A DNA stretch of 64,000 nucleotides, taken from Candidatus Avoscillospira stercorigallinarum. Its GTDB lineage: Bacteria; Bacillota; Clostridia; Oscillospirales; Oscillospiraceae. This document shows, piece after piece, positions 8,432 through 17,040 of the stretch (its first letter is position 1; each line of letters opens with the position of its first letter). The stretch spans positions 1 to 64,000 of the forward strand of contig DVFN01000094.1 in NCBI GenBank assembly GCA_018713205.1. The letters are read 5' to 3'. A program made the translations under genes and the position numbers. A model generated the notes under the pieces. It saw nothing but the letters and a program-made list of their open reading frames with translations, was not told the origin of the DNA and did not search any database.

Positions 8432-9256
8432 TTATAGCGCTGTCTCGCCGGTGAAGGCCAGGGCCGCCGGGCCTGTCATGACCACGCCCTGGTCAGTGAC
8501 CTGAATCCGGAGGCTGCCCTCCTGGAGGCGGATCTCCACATCAGAGCCGGTGTAGCCCGCCCGGTGGCAGAGTACCGCCGTGGCGCTGGAGCCGGTGCCG
8601 CAGGCCAGAGTCCGACCGCAGCCCCGCTCCCAGGTCCGCACCTCCACGGTGTGATCGTCCAGAATGTTGGCGAAATTGATATTGGCCTTCCGGGGGAAGA
8701 TCGGGTCGGTCTCCAGCACCGGGCCGTATTTCAAAACGTCCTCGTCGGTGAAGTCCGTCCCGAAGACCACCGCGTGGGGCACGCCCATCAGGCAGGCCGA
8801 GACCGTGAAGTCCCGGTCCAGGGCGTGCATGGTGATCCGGTCGCATTCTCCCTCGCCGGTCATGGGGATGGAGGGGCGGTCAAAGCTGGCCGCGCCCAGA
8901 TTGGCGGTGACGGTCTTGGTGACGCCGTCCTCGGCGGCGATGGTCACCTCCATAACGCCGGCCAAGGTCTCCACGGTGAAGACCTTTTTTTGAACGAGCT
9001 TGTGGTCATAGACGTGCTTGGCGAAGCACCGGAGGCCATTGCCGCACATCTCGGCCACGGAGCCGTCGGTGTTGTAGAGGAACATGGCGATGTCGCAGAC
9101 TTCGGACCGCCGGACCAGCAGCCAGCCGTCGCCGCCGATGCCGGTGTGGCGGTTGAGGAGCCGGGCCGCCCGCTGGGGCGTGGCCTCCAGGGTTCCGTCC
9201 AGATCCTCGCTGAGGACGAAGTCGTTGCCCAAACCGTGGTATTTCCAGAATTTCAT
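8432..9256 (-). CDS. dapF: Diaminopimelate epimerase
   Basis: 274 residues, the normal length. It converts LL- to meso-diaminopimelate, the last step before lysine and the source of the peptidoglycan cross-linking residue used by the MurE in this window. The N-terminus FWKYHGLGNDFV is typical. Both catalytic cysteines are in place: MCGNGLRC (about residue 75) and ACGTGSSA (about residue 223). It lies 9 bases after the walK stop on the same strand, so it is probably the last gene of the walR-walK transcript. A degraded second copy lies at about 4.4-4.5 kb. Confidence 0.97.
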   Translation of the reverse strand: MKFWKYHGLGNDFVLSEDLDGTLEATPQRAARLLNRHTGIGGDGWLLVRRSEVCDIAMFLYNTDGSVAEMCGNGLRCFAKHVYDHKLVQKKVFTVETLAGVMEVTIAAEDGVTKTVTANLGAASFDRPSIPMTGEGECDRITMHALDRDFTVSACLMGVPHAVVFGTDFTDEDVLKYGPVLETDPIFPRKANINFANILDDHTVEVRTWERGCGRTLACGTGSSATAVLCHRAGYTGSDVEIRLQEGSLRIQVTDQGVVMTGPAALAFTGETAL

Positions 9257-9265
9257 AGCTGCCTC

Positions 9266-11017
9266 CTAAGTCTCGTCGCGGACGGCGGGCAGGGTGATGG
9301 TCACCGAGGTGCCCTCGCCGTAGACGGATTCGATTTGGATATCGCCCTGGTGCTGGTTGAGAATCTCCTTGGCGATGGAGAGCCCCAGGCCGGTGCCGCC
9401 GGACTCCCGGCTCCGGGCCTTATCGACCCGGTAGAACCGCTCGAAGAGCCGGGGCAGATCCTTTTCCGGAATGCCGATGCCGTTGTCGGAGACATTGACG
9501 AAGACCTTGTCGCCCTTGGTCCCGGCGGTGATGTCGATTTGGCCGCCGTCGGCGGTGTACTTGATGGCGTTGGAGACGATGTTCATAATGACCTGCTCGA
9601 TCCGCTCCCGGTCGCCGTGGATGTCGGGCAGGCCGTCGGGACAGGTGAGGGTCAGAGTGTGGCGGTGGTTCTTGGCGTCCAGGGCCACGGCCTGGTAGAC
9701 GTTCTCCACGGCCTTTGAGAAGGGGAACCGGGTCAGGTTCATCTCCATCTTGCCGTAGTCGAACTTGGTCAGAGTCAGCAGGTCCTTGACGATGCGGGTC
9801 ATCCGGTCGGCCTCGCTGACGATGACGCCCAGGAAGTTCTTTTTGAGCTCCGGCGGCAGGTCGTCCCCGGCGTCCAGCAGCGTCTCGGCGTAGGACTTGA
9901 CGTTGGTCAGGGGCGTCCGCAGCTCATGGGAGACGTTGGCCACGAACTCCCGGCGGGTCTGCTCGCTCTTGCGCTGCTCGGTGACGTCGTGGATGACCAC
10001 CATGACGCCGCCGCCGGTCTTGTCGGCGGAGAAGGGGGCCATAAACAGCTCCAGCTCCCGGTCTCCCACCCGCTTCTGGCCCTCCAGGTACTCCGACCGC
10101 TTCAGATCCAGCAGCTTGGAGAAGGAGGCCTCCTGGCCGAAGATCTCGTCGAAGCTGTCCTCGGCGGTGAGGTTGCGGGAGAGCATCCGGCTGGCGGCGG
10201 GGTTGTGGTGGATCACCTGCCCCGTGGGTCCGAAGGCCACCACGCCGTCGGTCATGTGGAGGAAGAGGGTGGAGAGCTTGTTGCGCTCGTTTTCCACCTG
10301 GGAGATGGTATTCTGGAGCACCTGGGACATGTGGTTGAAGTTCCGGGTCAGCATACCGATTTCATCCCGACTGGTGACGGCCAGCGCCTGGGCGAATTCA
10401 CCGGCGGCCACCTGCCGCGTTCCGGCGGTCAGAGCCCGGATGGGCGTAATCAGAATCTGCGAGAGCAGGAAGGCCAGCACCACGCAGATCACCAGACCCA
10501 GCACCAGCGACTGGAGGATGATGGAGAAGAGCTGGCTGGTCAGGGCGTTGACCGTGTCCTTGTTGTCCAGCACATAGACGATATAGCGGCTGCTGCCGCC
10601 GTCGATGGGCACGGCCAGATCCATGATGCTGGAGGCGATGGAGCCCCGCTGGCCCACCTGGCCGTTCATGGCTTCGAGGATGTTGGTGGTGACCGAGACC
10701 GAGTCGGCCTGATTGGAGCTGTCCAGCACCTGCCCCCGGGCGTCGAGGATATAGACGTTCCGCCGGGTCAGGTCGATGCCCAGGTCGGACTGGGACATCA
10801 AAAGCTGCTTCATCTCGGCCGGACCGTCGGCAGGCAAGGCCGCCAGCTCCTGGAGCTGGGCGATAAAGTCCTGGGAGAAGGTCTGCTCCATCTGGACGTA
10901 GAATTCCTCGATATAGTAGTTGCCCACGCCGTTGATGAGGAAGGACCCCACCACGGTCATCAGCGCCAGAATCAGCAGGACCATTATCATCATCATCTTG
11001 GTCCGCAGCGACCGCAT
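9266..11017 (-). CDS. walK: Sensor histidine kinase, WalK/VicK type
   Basis: 583 residues: helix 1 (8-30), an extracytoplasmic sensor loop of about 150 residues, helix 2 (about 180-203), HAMP (ITPIRALTAGTRQVAAGEF), PAS (HMTDGVVAFGPTGQVI), HisKA with the phospho-acceptor His in FVANVSHELRTPL, and HATPase (NIVSNAIKY, DNGIGIPEKDL, GGTGLGLSIA). HAMP-PAS-HisKA-HATPase is the WalK layout; WalRK controls cell-wall hydrolases and is often essential in Firmicutes. The ATG at 11017 follows AGGAGG. The partner regulator lies 600 bp upstream beyond a repeat island. YycH/YycI accessory genes are absent here. Confidence 0.88.
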   Translation of the reverse strand: MRSLRTKMMMIMVLLILALMTVVGSFLINGVGNYYIEEFYVQMEQTFSQDFIAQLQELAALPADGPAEMKQLLMSQSDLGIDLTRRNVYILDARGQVLDSSNQADSVSVTTNILEAMNGQVGQRGSIASSIMDLAVPIDGGSSRYIVYVLDNKDTVNALTSQLFSIILQSLVLGLVICVVLAFLLSQILITPIRALTAGTRQVAAGEFAQALAVTSRDEIGMLTRNFNHMSQVLQNTISQVENERNKLSTLFLHMTDGVVAFGPTGQVIHHNPAASRMLSRNLTAEDSFDEIFGQEASFSKLLDLKRSEYLEGQKRVGDRELELFMAPFSADKTGGGVMVVIHDVTEQRKSEQTRREFVANVSHELRTPLTNVKSYAETLLDAGDDLPPELKKNFLGVIVSEADRMTRIVKDLLTLTKFDYGKMEMNLTRFPFSKAVENVYQAVALDAKNHRHTLTLTCPDGLPDIHGDRERIEQVIMNIVSNAIKYTADGGQIDITAGTKGDKVFVNVSDNGIGIPEKDLPRLFERFYRVDKARSRESGGTGLGLSIAKEILNQHQGDIQIESVYGEGTSVTITLPAVRDET

Positions 11018-11063
11018 GGACAGACCTCCTTTCTGATTGTGTGTAGGGACGGCCCGGAAGCCC

Positions 11064-11166
11064 TTCGTAGGGGCCGATGCCCACAAAGGGCAATGAAGCG
11101 TGAATGGTGAAGAGTGAAGAAGTGCTTCAAGCCGTAGGGCGGCATGCCCACATGCCACCGGTACCG
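11064..11166. repeat. GTAGGG hairpin repeats between walR and walK (truncated copies)
   Basis: A broken copy GTAGGGGCCGATGCCCACAAAGGG, whose right stem is lost, is followed about 70 bases later by GTAGGGCGGCATGCCCACATGCC at about 11142-11163. Between them is a short AT-richer spacer with no gene. Confidence 0.65.
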
Positions 11167-11216
11167 GGTGCATTGCGTTCCCCCCCAGTGGTTGCGGCGC
11201 CTCGGAACAGCGGGCC

Positions 11217-11394
11217 CCAAAGCCTCCCCTTGAGGGGAGGTGGCACGGCGAAGCCGTGACGGAGAGGTGTGCCGCCCAAAGGGCGGCGGCGCGTCAGCGC
11301 CCTTCAGCACCCGTCGATGCCCTGCGGCAAACCTTCGGTGCGGTAACACCTCTCAGTCAGCCTACGGCTGACAGCTCCCCTCAAGGGGAGCCTT
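11217..11394. repeat. MITE-like element, copy 1 (about 178 bp)
   Basis: It begins GCCTCCCCTTGAGGGGAGG followed by TGGCACGGCGAAGCCGTGACGGAG and ends CCTACGGCTGACAGCTCCCCTCAAGGGGAGCC. Each end carries two hairpins: a terminal CTCCCCTTGAGGGGAG type and an inner one (ACGGCgaaGCCGT left, CAGCCtacGGCTG right). A second copy with the same plan is at 20568-20704. No transposase gene is inside. It lies in the gap between walR and walK. Confidence 0.75.
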
Positions 11395-11409
11395 TCCTCA
11401 GTCATCCGG

Positions 11410-11560
11410 CCCACCATACGCCGTAGGGAGGCCGCCGGTACCGGGTGGGGTTAGCTCCGGGCCCCGGTGGTTGTGCAGGCCGGGCACGGGAGGGCATAAA
11501 GCCCTGCCCTACGGACCCGCCGGCAAATTTGTTGTAGGGGCGGGGTTTATCCCCGCCCGC
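11410..11560. repeat. GTAGGG hairpin repeats downstream of walR
   Basis: Three members: GTAGGGAGGCCGCC at about 11411, an inverted GGGCATAAAGCCCTGCCCTAC at about 11491-11513, and GTAGGGGCGGGGTTTATCCCCGCCC at 11534-11558. The first two face each other about 100 bases apart and enclose the complement of the CAACCACCGGGGC motif found in other paired units. No gene lies in this stretch. Confidence 0.7.
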
Positions 11561-11619
11561 AACCCGGTGTGTTGTTGTCCGGGCCCCGGCGGTTCCGGGG
11601 GCCTTGCGGCCCGGTCGGG

Positions 11620-12318
11620 TTATTCCGCGCAGTAATAACCTACGCCGCGGCGGGTAAGGATGATCTTCGGCGTACCGGGATCGTCCTCGATTTTCTCCCG
11701 GAGACGGCGGACCGCCACATCCACGGTGCGGGTGTCGCCGAAGTAGGCGTAGTTCCAGACCTTTTCGAGCAGCTCCTCCCGGGTGCAGACCTTGCCGGGC
11801 TCGGTGAAGAGCCGCAGCAGCAGGTCGTATTCCTTCTGCGTCACATCCACGGCCTTTCCGGCCTTGGTGACGGCCATGGTGGCCGGGTCCACGGTGACGT
11901 CCTGGATGCGCAGAACCGGGCTGGCGGACGCAGCCGGGGGCGCGGTGTCGAGGCTGCGGCGGCGGATGTTGGCCTTGACCCGGGCCAGCAGCTCCCGCAT
12001 GGAGAAGGGCTTGGTGATATAGTCGTCCGCGCCGGACTCCAGGCCGAAGACCTTGTCATTCTCCTCCTCGCGGGCGGTCAGCATCAGAATGGGCATGGCG
12101 AAGCCCGCCTCCCGCAGAGCGCGGCAGACGTCGAAGCCGTTCATCTTCGGCAGCATCACATCCAGCAGAATGAGGTCCGGGTCCTGGTCCTTGGCCAGGC
12201 CCAGACCGGTCTCGCCGTCCAGGGCCTCCAGCACCGTATAGCCCTCCCGCTGGAGGTTGAATTTCAGAATTTCCACAATGGCCTTTTCGTCCTCGACGAT
12301 CAAAACGGTTTTGCCCAT
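11620..12318 (-). CDS. walR: Response regulator, WalR/OmpR family
   Basis: 232 residues. Receiver domain 1-120 with acidic pocket VEDE, phospho-acceptor Asp in LILLDVMLPKMNG, conserved Thr in MLTAREEE and Lys in YITKPF. The OmpR-type winged helix at 135-230 (LTQ-like region VTQKEYDLLLRLF, DTRTVDVAVRRLREKIEDDP, RRGVGYY) matches WalR/YycF closely. The start follows GAAAGGAGCC. The cognate kinase is downstream on the same strand, but 600 bp of repeats separate them, which is unusual because walRK is normally tightly packed. It sits 61 bases after rsmF. Confidence 0.88.
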   Translation of the reverse strand: MGKTVLIVEDEKAIVEILKFNLQREGYTVLEALDGETGLGLAKDQDPDLILLDVMLPKMNGFDVCRALREAGFAMPILMLTAREEENDKVFGLESGADDYITKPFSMRELLARVKANIRRRSLDTAPPAASASPVLRIQDVTVDPATMAVTKAGKAVDVTQKEYDLLLRLFTEPGKVCTREELLEKVWNYAYFGDTRTVDVAVRRLREKIEDDPGTPKIILTRRGVGYYCAE

Positions 12319-12379
12319 GGCGGCTCCTTTCGCAGCATGCTGTCTATCGTTCCTGTCTATTCTACCATATTTCCGCCCC

Positions 12380-13717
12380 TTAGGAAAGATGGCGCAGGGC
12401 CTTGGGGAAGTGATTTTTCAGCGTGGCTCCGTCGCCCTTGGCCCAGCCTAGGCTCAGGCCGCCGGTGGTGACCAGGGTCCAGCCCTTGGCGCTGCCGGGG
12501 ACGGTCTCGCCCCGGAGATAGGCGGCGGCTTCCCGGCTGTCGGGGGCCAAGTCCACGACAGACGCGGCGGATTTCAGCCACAGAGCCCAGGCATGGGCCG
12601 GTTCAAACCTGTTTTTCTTCAGCTGACCCAGCTCCAGCCCGGCCCGGAGTACCTTCAGGCCCCGCAAGGCCGGGCACCCCGCGGGGACGAGACAGACCGT
12701 ATCGCCGAAGGAGAGGCAGCCGCCTTCGGGCAGCGCCAGTCCCAACTCCCGGGCGAAGTCCGCCGCCGGCTTCGGCAGGGGAGAGAGGGCCTCGGCGGGA
12801 CCGGGTTCGGCCGTGCCGCCGGGCCGCCGTTCCAGCACGGCGGCATAGTGGCCCTCGCCCCGCAGCAGATGGGGCCAGAGGCGGCAGGTGTACGCCAGGC
12901 CCGGAGCCGGGTCCTCCACCCAGTCGGGCCGCCCGGGGGCGAACCAGGGGGCAGCCGCCGGAACCACGGCGAAATCCGGGTGGGAATGCAAAAAACGGCT
13001 GACCACGCCCTCGTTCTCCGCCGGGGCAAAGGTGCAGGTGGAGTAGACCAGCCTGCCGCCGGGGGCCAGCATGGCGGCGGCGGAGCAGAGAATCTCATAC
13101 TGCCGCCCGGCACACATGGCCACGGTCTCCTCGCTCCAGTCGGTGAGGGCGGCCTCCTCCTTGCGGAACATGCCCTCGCCGGAGCAGGGCGCGTCCACCA
13201 GGATCCGGTCGAAATATCGGGGAAACCGCTCCGCCAGCCGCTGGGGATGCTCGTTGAGCACCAGACCGTTGGCCACGGCCAAGCGCTCGAAGTTCCGGGC
13301 CAGAATCCTGGCCCGCTGGGGGTGAATCTCGTTGGCAATCAGCAGCCCCTGCCCTTGGAGCGCCGCCGCCAGCTGGGTGGACTTGCCGCCGGGGGCGGCG
13401 CAGAGATCCAGTACCCGCATTCCGGGGCGGACGTCCAGCAGCCCCGCCGGGGCCATGGCGCTGGGCTCCTGGAGGTAGTAGAGCCCCGCCTCGTGGTAGG
13501 GCGACAGGCCCGGCCGGGTGGCCGGATTATAATAGTACCCCCGGGGCTCCCAGGGCACCGGCTCCAGACCGAAGGCCCCCAGGTCCGGCACGGCGTCGGT
13601 TTTCAGCGGATTGACCCGCAGCCCCACATTCCGGGGCCGGTCATAGGACGCGAGAAAAGCCGGAAACTCCGGCCCCAGCAGCTTCTCCATTCTGGCAAGA
13701 AATGCTTTCGGCAGCAT
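12380..13717 (-). CDS. rsmF: rRNA m5C methyltransferase, RsmF/NOL1-NOP2-sun family
   Basis: 445 residues. A SAM-dependent methyltransferase that makes 5-methylcytosine in 16S rRNA. The SAM site is VLDLCAAPGGKSTQ; the two catalytic cysteines are in DAPCSGEGMF and YSTCTFAP. The N-terminal LRVNPLKTD and QEPSAMAP blocks are typical. The C-terminal 120 residues (GLKVLRAGLELGQLKKNRFEPAHA) are the RNA-binding tail of the RsmF branch. The start at 13717 is chosen because GGAGG lies five bases upstream; the track start is four codons earlier. The E. coli target is C1407; the exact base here is unknown. Confidence 0.88.
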   Translation of the reverse strand: MLPKAFLARMEKLLGPEFPAFLASYDRPRNVGLRVNPLKTDAVPDLGAFGLEPVPWEPRGYYYNPATRPGLSPYHEAGLYYLQEPSAMAPAGLLDVRPGMRVLDLCAAPGGKSTQLAAALQGQGLLIANEIHPQRARILARNFERLAVANGLVLNEHPQRLAERFPRYFDRILVDAPCSGEGMFRKEEAALTDWSEETVAMCAGRQYEILCSAAAMLAPGGRLVYSTCTFAPAENEGVVSRFLHSHPDFAVVPAAAPWFAPGRPDWVEDPAPGLAYTCRLWPHLLRGEGHYAAVLERRPGGTAEPGPAEALSPLPKPAADFARELGLALPEGGCLSFGDTVCLVPAGCPALRGLKVLRAGLELGQLKKNRFEPAHAWALWLKSAASVVDLAPDSREAAAYLRGETVPGSAKGWTLVTTGGLSLGWAKGDGATLKNHFPKALRHLS

Positions 13718-13768
13718 AGAAACCTCCATTTCGATCCAAACAGGGCATCAGCCCCAACGAAACGATCC

Positions 13769-13913
13769 GTAGGGGCGGCTATCAGCCGCCCGCGCCGCAC
13801 CGGCGATTCGCCGCAGGCCCCCGCCGAACGCACACTGTAGGGTCGCGTTGTTTGCCGGGCTTGCGATGAACCTACTCTGTACCGGGCGGGCCGATGTGGG
13901 CATCGGCCCCTAC
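13769..13913. repeat. Pair of GTAGGG hairpins between ilvE and rsmF
   Basis: GTAGGGGCGGCTATCAGCCGCCC at 13769-13791 and, inverted, GGGCCGATGTGGGCATCGGCCCCTAC at 13888-13913. Different inner stems, same outer GTAGGG/CCCTAC. No gene is seen in this 270-bp gap. Confidence 0.75.
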
Positions 13914-13989
13914 GAAGGGCTGGGGCGGCATATTGCAGCGGCACAAAAAACAGCGCCCGACCGACAGGGCCGGGCGCTTGCTGGGTGCG

Positions 13990-15054
13990 TCAGCAGACGG
14001 GGACGATCCAGCCGTGGGTGTCGGGGATACGGCCCCACTGGAGGTCGGTGAGGTAGGTGTAGAGCTTCAGGCTCAGTTCGCCGATTTCGTTGTTGTTGAT
14101 GGTCTGGACGTTGCCGCGGTAGTTGAGCACGCCCACGGGGGAGATGACGGCGGCGGTGCCGGTGCCGAAGACCTCCTCCACCTGTCCCTTTTCGCAGTAG
14201 GCCATCAGGTCGTCGATGGAGAGCTTCTCCTCCCGGACGGTGTAGCCCCACTCCTTCAGGATGGTGAGCATGGAGTCCCGGGTGACGCCGGGGAGCACGG
14301 TGCCCTCGCAGGGCGCGGTCCAGATCTCGCCGTTGATCTTGAACATGATGTTCATGCCGCCCACTTCTTCGACGTACTTGCGCTCCTGACCGTCCAGCCA
14401 GAGGACCTGACTGTAGCCCATGGCCTCGGCCTTCTCCTGGCCGATCATGGCGCCGGCGTAGTTGCCGCCGCACTTGGCGAAGCCGGTGCCGCCCTTGACG
14501 GCGCGGACGTACTCGTCCTCCACCAGGATCTTCACCGGGTTGATGCCCTCGGCGTAGTAAGCGCCGGAGGGAGAGCAGATAATGGCGAAGAGGAACTCCC
14601 GGGAGTTGTGCAGGGACAGCTGGCACTCGGTGGTGAACATAAAGGGTCGGATGTACAGCGAAGCGCCGGGCTCGGAGGGGACCCAGTCGGCGTCCACGGT
14701 GACGATGGCCTTCACGGCCTCGATGAACATGTCCTCGGGGAAGGGGGGCATGCAGAGCCGGTGGTTGGAGTTAATCATCCGGCGGGCGTTCATCTCGGGC
14801 CGGAAGAGCTGGATCTTGCCCTCGGCGGTGCGGTAGGCCTTGAGGCCCTCGAAGGTCTCCTGGGCGTAGTGCAGGGCCACCGCGCCGGGGTCCATGGGGA
14901 TGGGGCCGTAGGGGACAATGCGGGCGTCATGCCAGCCGATGCCCTCGGTGTAGTCCATGAGGAACATGTGGTCGGACATATATTTGCCAAACCCCAGAGC
15001 CTTCTGATCGGGCTTTTCCTTGGGGCTGGTGGTTTTGGTGATCTTGATATCCAT
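13990..15054 (-). CDS. ilvE: Branched-chain amino acid aminotransferase
   Basis: 354 residues, class IV PLP aminotransferase. It carries out the final transamination of valine, leucine and isoleucine synthesis, with glutamate as donor. Conserved blocks: HYAQETFEGLKAYR, FRPEMNARRM, the PLP lysine in GTGFAKCGGNYA, and the phosphate-binding GTGTAAVISPVG. The length and the late NNNEIG segment match the type II (mitochondrial-like) branch common in Clostridia. The ATG at 15054 follows GGGAGG; the track start is nine codons earlier. It is monocistronic, with its own promoter at 15084-15112. Confidence 0.95.
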   Translation of the reverse strand: MDIKITKTTSPKEKPDQKALGFGKYMSDHMFLMDYTEGIGWHDARIVPYGPIPMDPGAVALHYAQETFEGLKAYRTAEGKIQLFRPEMNARRMINSNHRLCMPPFPEDMFIEAVKAIVTVDADWVPSEPGASLYIRPFMFTTECQLSLHNSREFLFAIICSPSGAYYAEGINPVKILVEDEYVRAVKGGTGFAKCGGNYAGAMIGQEKAEAMGYSQVLWLDGQERKYVEEVGGMNIMFKINGEIWTAPCEGTVLPGVTRDSMLTILKEWGYTVREEKLSIDDLMAYCEKGQVEEVFGTGTAAVISPVGVLNYRGNVQTINNNEIGELSLKLYTYLTDLQWGRIPDTHGWIVPVC

Positions 15055-15083
15055 GGTGGATCCCTCCCAAATGACTTTCATCC

Positions 15084-15112
15084 ATCATACAACAAAAGCG
15101 CCGCCGATGCAA
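15084..15112 (-). promoter_or_regulatory. ilvE promoter
   Basis: Minus strand TTGCAT (15107-15112), 17-base spacer, TATGAT (15084-15089). The transcript would start about 25 bases before the ilvE start codon. Confidence 0.7.
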
Positions 15113-15157
15113 CTGCGGTTTTTTTACAGAGATTTCCTCTCCGGCCAAGAGTTTTTG

Positions 15158-15186
15158 TTGAAGCAGCGCAGAGAAGCGAGTATAAT
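15158..15186 (+). promoter_or_regulatory. Promoter of the SGNH-SLH gene
   Basis: TTGAAG (15158-15163), 17-base spacer, TATAAT (15181-15186). Divergent from and close to the ilvE promoter, with about 45 bases between the two -35 boxes. Confidence 0.7.
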
Positions 15187-15271
15187 CATATTGCAGCTCC
15201 CGTTCCGGCCTGCTCCGGCGGGCCGGGGCGGAGCAAAATCGGACAACCGAAGAAAAGGAGGAATCCCCCAT

Positions 15272-16618
15272 ATGAAGAAGCGAATTCTTGCCCTGCTGCT
15301 GACCCTCTGCCTGGCGGCGGCGCTGCTGCCTGCCACGGTTCTGGCCGCCGAGGAGGCCAAGACGTATCTGGCCCTGGGCGACAGCATCACCACCGGCTAT
15401 GCGCCCGGCGGCGCCAAGGTCGCCAATCCCTTTGCCGAACAGGTGGCCGCGCAGTACGGCTATACCCTGGTGAACCGGGCGGAAGACGGCGAAACCACCG
15501 CGTCTCTGCTGCAAAAGCTGGAGGCCCAGGAAATTGACATCTCCGGAGCCGGCCTGGTGACTATTTCTATCGGCGGCAACGACCTGATCGAGGTGCTCTA
15601 CGGGGCAGTGGAGGCCGCGCTGACCGACGCAGGCGCGGGCGATGCCCTGCTGAACGGCGGCAGCCTGGATGCGTCCGTGTTCGAGACGCTGGCCCAGGCG
15701 CTGGCCGGCTTTGCCGGTTCGGAGGCCTGCACCGACGCCGTCGCCGATGCGGGCGCCAATGTGCTGACCATCCTGACCCACATCCAGGCGGAGAATCCCG
15801 ACGCGAAGGTCCTTCTGCTGAACCAGTATAACCCCTACAGCCACCTGGATAACGCCATGGTGTCCGCCCTGGTCGGGGCCTTTGACGCCGGTGTCAACGG
15901 GCTGAACACGGTGCTGGCGGCGGTGGCCCGGTCGGCGGGCGTCACAGTGGTTGACGTCTACACGCCCTTCCGGAATGCCCAGGAGAACCCCTGCAACGCC
16001 TATTTCACCAGCGCTGCCGACTTCGAACTGGACTATCACCCCAGCCAGACCGGCCATGACCTGATTGCCGAGACCATCGCCGCCCTGCTGGGCGAGCCGG
16101 ACCAGACCGGGGACGAGGAGACCACGGCGCAGACCTTCACCGACGTCCGGCCCACCGATTGGTATTATGAGGCCGTGACCTTCTGCGCCGCCCAGGGCCT
16201 GATGTCCGGCGTGGGCAACAATGCCTTTGATCCCAACGGCTCTGTCACCCGGGCCATGGTCTGGACCGTGCTGGCCCGGATTGCCGGACAGACCATCTCC
16301 GGAGCCGACTGGATGGAGGCCTCCCGCACCTGGGCCATGACCGCCGGCGTTTCCGACGGCACGGACCCCACGGGCTTTGTCACCCGGGAGCAGCTGGCCA
16401 CCATGCTCTACCGCTTTGCCGGCAGCCCGGAGGTCACCGGGGATCTGAGCGCCTATCCCGATGCCGGTTCCGTCTCCGACTGGGCCGAGACCGCCCTGGT
16501 CTGGGCCGTGTCCACCGGCCTGATTAACGGCATCAACGGCTCTCTCAGCCCCAAAACCGGCGCGTCCCGCGCCCAGCTGGCCACCATGCTGATGCGGCAG
16601 CTCCAGTCCCAGGCATAA
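15272..16618 (+). CDS. Secreted SGNH/GDSL hydrolase with SLH cell-surface domains
   Basis: 448 residues. A signal peptide (MKKRILALLLTLCLAAALLPATVLA) is followed by an SGNH hydrolase domain (about 28-275): block I ALGDSITTGY with the nucleophile Ser, block III SIGGNDL, block V DYHPSQTGH with the catalytic Asp and His. A short acidic linker leads to three SLH repeats (FTDVRPTDWYYEAV..., WAMTAGVSDG..., YPDAGSVSDWAETAL...). SLH repeats bind pyruvylated secondary wall polymers, so this esterase or lipase is displayed on the surface. The substrate could be an acylated wall polymer or a dietary ester. The ATG at 15272 follows AAAAGGAGG. Confidence 0.88.
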   Translation: MKKRILALLLTLCLAAALLPATVLAAEEAKTYLALGDSITTGYAPGGAKVANPFAEQVAAQYGYTLVNRAEDGETTASLLQKLEAQEIDISGAGLVTISIGGNDLIEVLYGAVEAALTDAGAGDALLNGGSLDASVFETLAQALAGFAGSEACTDAVADAGANVLTILTHIQAENPDAKVLLLNQYNPYSHLDNAMVSALVGAFDAGVNGLNTVLAAVARSAGVTVVDVYTPFRNAQENPCNAYFTSAADFELDYHPSQTGHDLIAETIAALLGEPDQTGDEETTAQTFTDVRPTDWYYEAVTFCAAQGLMSGVGNNAFDPNGSVTRAMVWTVLARIAGQTISGADWMEASRTWAMTAGVSDGTDPTGFVTREQLATMLYRFAGSPEVTGDLSAYPDAGSVSDWAETALVWAVSTGLINGINGSLSPKTGASRAQLATMLMRQLQSQA

Positions 16619-16748
16619 CCCCATCCGCTGTACGAACCAGCCCTCCCGCCGGTGCAGCTCCCCTGCTGCGCTGCGGGAGGGCTTTGCCCTGTGCCGGAAT
16701 GTACCCCGTGCCGCCGTGTCGGATGCACCATGGCCGAACGCATCCACC

Positions 16749-16894
16749 GTAGGGGCGCATTGCATATGCGCCCTTGCCCGGCCCGCGCAACCACCGGGCC
16801 TGGACCACAACGTACCCGGTTCGGGCGGATATAAAATCCGCCCCTACGGACCCGCCCCCCGGCCCTGTCGTAGGGGCGGGCTTTATGCCCGCCC
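16749..16894. repeat. Paired GTAGGG unit (99 bp) plus a third hairpin
   Basis: GTAGGGGCGCATTGCATATGCGCCC (16749-16773) faces GGGCGGATATAAAATCCGCCCCTAC (16823-16847), a 99-bp head-to-head unit with internal CGCAACCACCGGGCCTGGA and ACCCGGT motifs. GTAGGGGCGGGCTTTATGCCCGCCC follows at 16870-16894. Each stem is perfect although the stem sequences differ. Confidence 0.8.
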
Positions 16895-17040
16895 GTGCCG
16901 CACTGCCGCGTCGGATACACCCGCGCCGGACATGGACGGCGTCGCGGGCGGATTTTTTCGCCGGTTTCACTGGAAATTTTCCGGCCTGTATGCTATTATA
17001 ATCTGGTATGACCATATCACCGATACCGGGAGGCTGCCAT

